From assembly GCA_905250115.1 (NCBI GenBank), contig CAJNOI010000001.1, positions 194,580 to 258,579 of the forward strand: DNA of 64,000 bases. The letters run 5' to 3'. The position numbers were made by a program, and so were the translations under genes. The notes beneath the pieces are model-generated. The model was not told the DNA's origin and searched no databases. It saw only the letters and a program-made list of their open reading frames with translations. Each line of letters begins with the position of its first letter. Within the stretch, counting starts at the first letter, position 1. This DNA comes from Adineta steineri (taxonomy: Eukaryota > Rotifera > Eurotatoria > Adinetida > Adinetidae). This document shows, piece by piece, positions 57,308 through 64,000 of the stretch.

Positions 57308-58786
57308 TTACGCTGAAGTTGCGTCGCTATAGTCTGCATAAGCTGTGACGGCTTGTACACCTTTAAATACTCCTTTTTCGCCAGGTCTTGTAACTTGTGT
57401 ACCATCAGCAAAGACAACAGTTACTAGACTTTGATATGGAATCTCTACTTTTCCTTCTAAAACTATTATTGATGCTGTTATCTTCGAATGTGGTGGTACG
57501 GTCACTTGTATAGCCTGAGAATATGATTTTTCTGTAGTCTGATCTTGACCATAAGTGAAAGATGTTGAGATTTCGCTACTGATAGTTACTCCAACGGATG
57601 CAACTTCGGGAACGCCTGCTTGAACAGTGGTAGATACACCAAGCTAAAACAAAGAAATAATAAACAAATCGTTGAAATTAGATGTGTGTCATTTGAACGC
57701 TATATTATGTTTTGTGCTAACTAATTCGTTACTCAATTGCACCATTATAAAGCTAAATTCAACAGTTTGTGGTTGTAATTAACACGCACTCATAAACAAC
57801 TGATTCTTTTTTAGAGAATGTGCTCCCCAAAGTGAACAAAGAACTGAACGCGCTATTATTTACTTTCATGTTAAACTCACCGTATAACCAACACCCATGC
57901 TCCAAGATTTAGTTTCACTAGTTGTAAATGTATATGTATAACTGGTCTGTTGATCTACTGGTGATCTGTTGGTCAATGTAGTTGAGTACACAGAACGTGG
58001 TTCACCCAGATCCTGATTTGCTACAGCACTTACATCATATGTAATTTTAGAGATAATATATGAGACTTCTTCACGAATCCAGTGGAATTGGATACCATTC
58101 AGATACCATCCAGCATTACCACTTATGTATGATAAGACATAACCGGGTTTTGATTCGCTAAACAGAGTATTACGACTACTACCACCGCATACGTCACCTT
58201 TTCTGCCTTTATTTGTAGTAAACTGTAAATAATCCAAGTAAGTAGCGAATGAACCTTCCACTTTAACAATTCTCTCATCAGCATCCAATTTCAATATACA
58301 ACTATTTCCACCGCCTCCTCCTCTTGTTGGTGCTGAACGTGGCGATGAACCACCTTTATAATCAACTTGAATAGAATCGACCCAACCCTGTCCTTTTACG
58401 TTGATTTTATCGGGAGTAGCAAGACCGGATGCACCAACTGTATCGAAATCATTAAAATTGGGATCAGAGTAATTGTATCCATAAAATTTACCATCAAATG
58501 TAGGACTACCACAAACGCCGCCACTCGAACCACTTCCAAAACAATTATTTCCACAACAAGAACCGCCTTGACTACTATTCGGACCACAACGACCACCATC
58601 AGGTACACAAGCACGTTTATTAAACCACGAATTAATCAATGAGCGTGCAAGATTTCGCTCTCCATTGGACAGAGTTCTAGCTTCCCAATCATCTTTGGCT
58701 GTACGTGCATAGGAACATGTTGTTGTCCAAATTGCCAAAATAACGAGCAAATTGAATAGCGTGTTCATCGTATTCATTTTGACCAA
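57308..58786 (-). CDS. secreted jacalin / aerolysin-type (ETX-MTX2) pore-forming protein with cystine-knot motif
   Basis: Two exons (58786-57881, 57643-57308) give 413 codons plus stop; the intron is 237 bp with a GTGAGT donor. Order: signal peptide (~residues 1-27); a short linker; a six-cysteine motif with spacing C-x6-C-x9-C-C-x3-C-x9-C (about residues 59-92), as in inhibitor cystine knots; a jacalin-like beta-prism lectin region (FDGKFYGYNY...WVDSIQVDY...WYLNGIQFHW, ~95-240); then a Ser/Thr-rich amphipathic beta domain of the ETX/MTX2 (aerolysin) class (~245-413). Lectin binding followed by oligomeric pore formation is the family mechanism; activity here is untested. The role may be defence or feeding (inference). 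No frame break is seen. Confidence 0.75.
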
Positions 58787-59993
58787 TTAATTGGAGAAAG
58801 CATGTGAAGACATAATCAAATCTGATGGAGAATATATTTTGGATGTGATTTTACATTGATAAGTGTACCCTTATATACACTTCAAATGGTTACGCATGAG
58901 AGAAAAAAACAACACGTAGTGTAAAAACAAGATTTTAATATATTCATAGTACTAAACTTAATTTCGTAATCGCTGAAAATGATATGAGCAAAATAACCAT
59001 TAATGCAAAGGTGAAGCGAAATTAAGAGAAAATATCTTTCTTGTTCCCTCTATTGAGGCAATTGCCAGTTTGATAATATGCATTGGTAAGATTGCACATG
59101 CAATATTTAACATAGTACAACAGATTAAAACAATTGTACATCGTGATAATTTATGTATTTCTCTTCATACTTTATGAGAACTTCATAAGAGAGATATAAT
59201 TTAGAGACAATAATCAGATATGAACGAATACATTTAATAAGAAATGTATAACGACAAATTTTGCTATATCCATTTGTTGCTTATTTTATTTTAATATTTA
59301 ATCATTTAATTATTTCTTCGTTATACTTTATAATTTGCTACAGTCGATGAATGCAAGAGGTTAGAGAAAAATATCCAAATAAATACTCTCTTAGATGCTA
59401 TTAGTATCTATCATCAATCTTTTGAACAAAGTATTACTATAGAGTTTAAATATTCAAATAATCAACTGTAATCAATGCGTTTTGATTGTCTTTAATGTTT
59501 TCTTCAGCAAAGAGAATTTCATAAAATCATATATAATGATCGATCACAAGCTTGAGACATGTATAGTGTATGTCTTTATTGATTTGTATAAATTTTTTAT
59601 ACAGAAATGTTTCCATTTAAATACAGATAACAACAACTTTCTTGTAAGATATATGTGTATTTGTACAGAAATTCGATCAAAGTTCGCTGAACTCTTTTTA
59701 ACATTCTGTTCAAGTAATCGTTGTATCAATTTTTTTCACAAGAATAGAAAGAAAAAGAAAAAATATCTTATTATTCACATTCATTATTGAAATAGAGGTA
59801 GTCATCGTTCGAAATATACAGGTGAAGAAACCCACTCATATATTTTCTTTTCACTTCTTGATACCTCTTCTCAACAAGTAATCAAGCAGAACGCACTAAC
59901 GTAGACAATTGATTTATGCATATGCATGCGCATATAGAAAAAAAAACAATCAGCATATACACTTTATTGTCAAAATGGTTCCTATCGATTTAT

Positions 59994-60003
59994 NNNNNNN
60001 NNN
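59994..60003. other. assembly gap (10 N)
   Basis: Ten consecutive undetermined bases. The order and distance across this point depend on scaffolding. Confidence 0.98.
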
Positions 60004-60458
60004 ATAGCTATCTAAAAGACTTTGCTTTTTTTTCAACTATTTCTTGACAATTATATTTGTACTTCTTCTAACATACTATTTTACTCAAATATCCTTAGTT
60101 ATTCTATTAGTTCTTCTCACAATTAATTTCAATAAAATCTTATCTATTCCATTGTAAACCAAAGCATATTGTCAGGATCGAAAAGAAAACGATCTATAGT
60201 AATACTTCGATTAGATGAATGTTGTGCTATCAGGAGAATTAGAGTGTCAAGAGTCTTGATATAATAATGCATAATTAAATTAAGTTCTTTTTCGTGTGAC
60301 AAATAATTCTCAGTTATGTTTAGATTGTAAACGTAAATGCTGAAGAAGTAGATTTCAAATGAATGTCTTCATGAAATGCAATCCATTATGTATGATCGAC
60401 TAAAAAGGTCTAACTCGTCCTTTAGATTTTGAATTTTTCCATGTGGCCATTATTCGAG

Positions 60459-60480
60459 TTGAGGGTGTAGGTGAGGCTGT
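60459..60480. repeat. TGTGGG-type repeat, copy 14 (single arm)
   Basis: TTGAGGGTGTAGGTGAGG is the left arm of the family consensus. No right arm follows; a MITE begins 20 bp later. Confidence 0.55.
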
Positions 60481-60498
60481 AAATGAGTCTCTATTTCC

Positions 60499-60873
60499 TT
60501 AACCCTTCTAATTCCATGCGAAAAAAGCCCTGTGGAATACTATGCATGGACATTTTTGTCCATAAATATAACACATAAAAAATTCGATTCTAGTCAACTT
60601 TATCATTAATATATTAAATTAATCTGACATATCGTTCTTGTTTATTTATCTAATTCAAAGCTTTATCATAATAATATATGTTTATGATATCTACAACATA
60701 TATATGCTATTATATATAAGAAACTACACGAGAAGACGGAAAAAATAACATATAAGTGAATCATACTATCACATGAACTTTTTTCATGTACAAGAAAACA
60801 GTTTTTTATCGAAAATTAAGCATTTTACACACATATGGACGAAAATATCCATACACCGTGTTAGAAGGGTTAA
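60499..60873. mobile_element. MITE, piggyBac type, TTAA target duplication
   Basis: TTAACCCTTCTAA at 60499-60511 is the exact inverse of TTAGAAGGGTTAA at 60861-60873. The element proper (60503-60869, 367 bp) begins CCC and ends GGG, flanked by TTAA, the piggyBac signature. Subterminal inverted words (ATGGACATTTTTGTCCAT and ATATGGACGAAAATATCCAT) are also present. There is no ORF, so it is non-autonomous. Confidence 0.88.
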
Positions 60874-61235
60874 CATACAAATAACTATTTTTACAATTGA
60901 TTTACTAATATCACTGTAAAATGTTTGAATTGAAATAAACGTTTTTTGATATCATCATATTAACAAGTATTAATAACTATCTAACACTGATTTTCAAAAT
61001 ATTCAGAAATAAATCTCAGTTATTTAATCAATAAGAATATAACATCTATTATACCTCTTATTACAATTTTGATTTTATAAATGATACAATTTAATGGAAA
61101 AATAGCAATGAAAAATATTTAATTCACTGATAATATTAGTTCTTATTTTTTTAATCGAATTAAAAGTTTATAATTCATCTTAACTAGTTTATTTTGAAAA
61201 CAATTTTTACAAAAAAAAGTACATTCATTCTTTCT

Positions 61236-64000
61236 CTAAAAACCAGGTTCATGACGAAAAGCAAATCCTAACTCATCACAGCATCTTTTTACTTGACTAG
61301 CCAGGAGCGTATTTCCTGTCAGAAAAACGCTTGTTGATTTATGTTCTGCTTTGAATTTTGAAAATAAAACTTTCCACGGAGGTCGTCCAACATGTGTTGG
61401 TGTTTTCAATCCTGTATGTATATCATACTGTTGCATACCTGCATAGATATTAGCAACAAGATCATATGGAAGAGCTTCTAATGTTGCTTTTTTATTCGGT
61501 CGTAATGATGTACAATACAGATGCATATCTAGATATCTTGATGTTGGTTCTGTAGAATTATTTCTTGTAGCAGCCATAATATTTAAATAATTTTCTTGTG
61601 CATTTTCTATTTCTTCAAGAATATCACGAAAGCATGAGAAAGTTTCAATTTCACGATTAATCCAAAAAAAGTCCACTTTCTTAGGTTGTTGCTTTGATAT
61701 TTGTGTATAATTATAACTGTTAGCATTACAACTAACACATACACATCGATGATTTTGTACACGTTGAGTTAAACTATCTAAAGCACTTATAGAAGGTGTT
61801 ACTCCTATACCAGCACCTATTAAAACTACATGTTCACTATTAAATACATGTGATGTACAAGTACTAAATGGTCCTTCAATCCAAATGTCAGCATCTGGAT
61901 CATTCGCTAAAAATGTAATTTCTTTTGATAATAATATATTTCTTAAATTATCATTGGAATGATTATCAGCTCCATCAATGGTAATTGCAGTGAGATAAGC
62001 ACGTTTTGTTAAACATCCATAAAAATAATCATAAACTTTTTTTGTCCAATTTTTTTTCTTCATAATACTTATTCGAATATCTTTTCGTTTAGGTGAACTT
62101 GAGATTGTAAATGGATGCCATTCCATCTTTGCTGTAATTGAAAAGTAAAAGATTATTAATTTATGATTATACAATAAAAAAAAGAATAGTTACCAATCTT
62201 TGGAAAACATATATTAATATAGTTGCCTGTACGAAATTTAAAGCGTTGTGGTCTTTCAATAATTAATGTTAAAATATTGTCATTTTCAATTCGAACTGAT
62301 TTCAATTTAGTTCGACCATGTTGTGGTAAATATCGTTTTAATAAGTAAATTTTTTCGAAGAAAAGAAGAGTCGTCGGTCCAATAGCCCATTTCCAAAAGC
62401 TTGGTGCATGAATTATAAGAAGAATAAACATTGGCCAAAATAAATAATGAGTATATTGAAATAAAAGATAAAAACCAGTTCGTTGTCGAATGAATTGTAA
62501 TGAACAAATGAACATAATCAGAAGAAGTAGAAATAGAATATCACCTGTAATTGTAGCTGAATGAGCAACCCATCCTATTCCTGCAGCAGTTGTAAACATA
62601 GATTGACTCCATGAATTTACTAATGAAATAAATATAATAATTATATATGATAATACAAAAAAAGAATATTTACCTTCAGTATGTGTAGCAAAATGGATAC
62701 AATGACCAAGACTATGTATTATAGCTGATACAAATAATGCTGTACCAACAAGACGATGTGCATCAATATGATCATCAATGGGAATAATTAAAGTCAGACA
62801 ATGTATTCTTCTTAACACTGACATTATTTGTTTTAACATAAGAGTTACGGCAACTGCATAATTGTAATTAACTAATGTACCACCAACATGAGCAATGATT
62901 TGCCATACAGTATTATTTTTAAGAATATAAATACGATAAAGAGATACATAAATAATCAAACCTATTGTGATTAATATATAGATGCCAAGAAATACAAGAC
63001 GATTTGCATTATTTACTATATATGACCAAAATCGTTGATACCACATTAACTCATTCTCTTCTTCTCTATCTTGATCAGGTACACTAATAAGATAAAGAGA
63101 TTGCAATGCATTAGGATTTCGTTGAAGAATCTTATAAAATCCATCAAAATTTAATTCTCGTTGTTGAATAGCATCATCATTTATTGGAAAAAATTCCTTT
63201 AAAAATATGTCAATAACTTCTTTCTGATGTTGTTGGTCTCGAAATATTTTAAACTCCGATGTATAATTTTGATAAAATAAACGAATCTCTTCTATACTTA
63301 TTAGATCATCATTATTATCATCGAATAATTTGAATAGGATAAATGATTTCACTGACATAGATGAACTCCATAAAACACGAGCTATTCGAAGAATATCTAG
63401 ACCTGATATAAGATTTGCCTCATTTGTTAAATTTATATTAAATACCATTAGTAGTCGTCGACCTGTAAAAAGAAAAGTTAATTTATTGTAATATAAAATA
63501 AAGAAAAAAACATACTGAGCATGGCTTTTATTTGAAACAGATCACCAAATTTATCGATAGTAAATGTTTTGGAACGAATATCATCGTTAAAATAGGCACG
63601 AAAGTGATCTTCATGTTGTTTTGATATGGGTTCATTATATAATTCTTTGAATTGTTGTCGAACCACTTGACCAACTGGAAGACTTACAGTATGTCTCAAT
63701 CTATATAGTTAAAGAAAAGCATATATATATAATTGTATACTCTGTATGTTTAGTAATAAATATTCTCATAGAAAAGATCTATTCATTAGACATTTTTAGA
63801 TAAACAATCTCGTTGAAAAACAATATCTCAACAAAAGCTAGGTTCAAGAAAATTCAATCCATTTTAGTAAGATGCAGATAGTAATACTTACGAAGTTGTT
63901 GATTTTAAAATAGAACTTAATATTGTTGTCGGCGGATTGTCATTGTCTGAAGTTTGAGATATTGGAAGCGGCACAGTGTCATCGGGAATCGATTGATTCA
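61236..64000 (-). CDS. NADPH oxidase, DUOX/NOX5 type, C-terminal part (5' end beyond window)
   Basis: It transfers electrons from NADPH through FAD and two haems to oxygen, making superoxide or H2O2. Exons 63902-64000 (continuing), 63516-63700, 62194-63462 and 61236-62131 join in phase. Order: a basic/acidic leader; a degenerate then a canonical EF-hand (FDDNNDDLISIEEIRLFY); six TM helices with paired haem-ligand His (HRLVGTALFVSAIIHSLGH and LLFQYTHYLFWPMFILLIIH); the FAD site HPFTISSSP; the NADPH site GAGIGVTPS; and a C-terminal Phe (FAFRHEPGF). The calcium-binding loop implies Ca2+ activation. DUOX cannot be separated from NOX5 because the N-terminal region, where a peroxidase domain would be, lies outside. 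Confidence 0.88.

Larger units (their letters stand above)
58787..61235. other. gene-free interval with scaffold gap and MITE
   Basis: It contains the 10-N gap, a half hairpin repeat and a piggyBac-type MITE. The plus-strand ORF at 59482-59790 lacks support. The 5' flank of the pore-former includes TTATATACAC about 85 bp upstream of its ATG, a possible TATA region. Confidence 0.5.

Noticed and set aside
59482..59790. Plus-strand 102-aa ORF
   Set aside because: It has an AT-rich composition typical of chance ORFs here, a poly-Lys tail from an A-run, and no start or splice context.
1..64000. Search for reverse transcriptase, transposase, integrase or Athena/Terminon ORFs
   Set aside because: No catalytic motifs of these families were seen in any listed frame; only non-autonomous elements are present.

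Overview
The window is AT-rich animal DNA. It has very short introns (mostly 50-70 bp, GT-AG), conserved metazoan housekeeping genes, and gene families typical of bdelloid rotifers: an ADP-ribosyltransferase fused to TPR repeats, a membrane-anchored FG-GAP/VCBS repeat protein, and a TrkH-type K+ transporter. A bdelloid rotifer (Adineta/Rotaria-like) is the best fit. This is inferred from gene content and architecture, not from a database match. A run of 10 Ns at 59994-60003 marks a scaffold gap.

Left part (1-27 kb) is a dense core block with many introns: a small basic ORF; WDR19/IFT144 (minus); a DUF1772-like membrane protein; FAM98; a VRK-family pseudokinase; three putative secreted proteins, one with a chitin-binding type-2 domain; a two-TM Gln/Pro-rich protein with four tandem EEKRPRR repeats; a small heat-shock protein with a canonical heat-shock element; an unrecognised single-exon protein; and PPP4R2 and ZFAND1 head to head. 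A 307-bp Tc1/mariner-type MITE with TA target duplication lies in FAM98 intron 1.

Middle and right (27-61 kb) is sparse accessory-like DNA. It holds broken coding fragments, ART-TPR, an ART gene directly upstream of a TM/FG-GAP gene, a three-repeat gelsolin/severin protein, an alpha-arrestin, TrkH, a JmjN-JmjC-like protein that lacks all Fe(II) ligands and carries two RRMs, and a secreted jacalin/aerolysin-type pore-forming protein with a cystine-knot-like motif. Across 29.2-60.5 kb there are about 14 short dispersed inverted repeats built from GGGTGT/TGTGGG-like units, the type reported for bdelloid telomeres. I saw none in the first 29 kb. One abuts a truncated coding fragment, two bound a ~300-bp direct duplication that brackets the arrestin gene, and one is next to a 367-bp piggyBac-type MITE (TTAA).

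The right end (61.2 kb onward) is the 3' part of an EF-hand NADPH oxidase (DUOX/NOX5 type) on the minus strand, running off the window.

Most exciting candidates: the telomere-like hairpin family; the JmjN/JmjC pseudo-demethylase with RRMs; the ART gene whose stop lies 20 bp before a splice acceptor leading into a TM/FG-GAP protein; and the four-part secreted pore-former.
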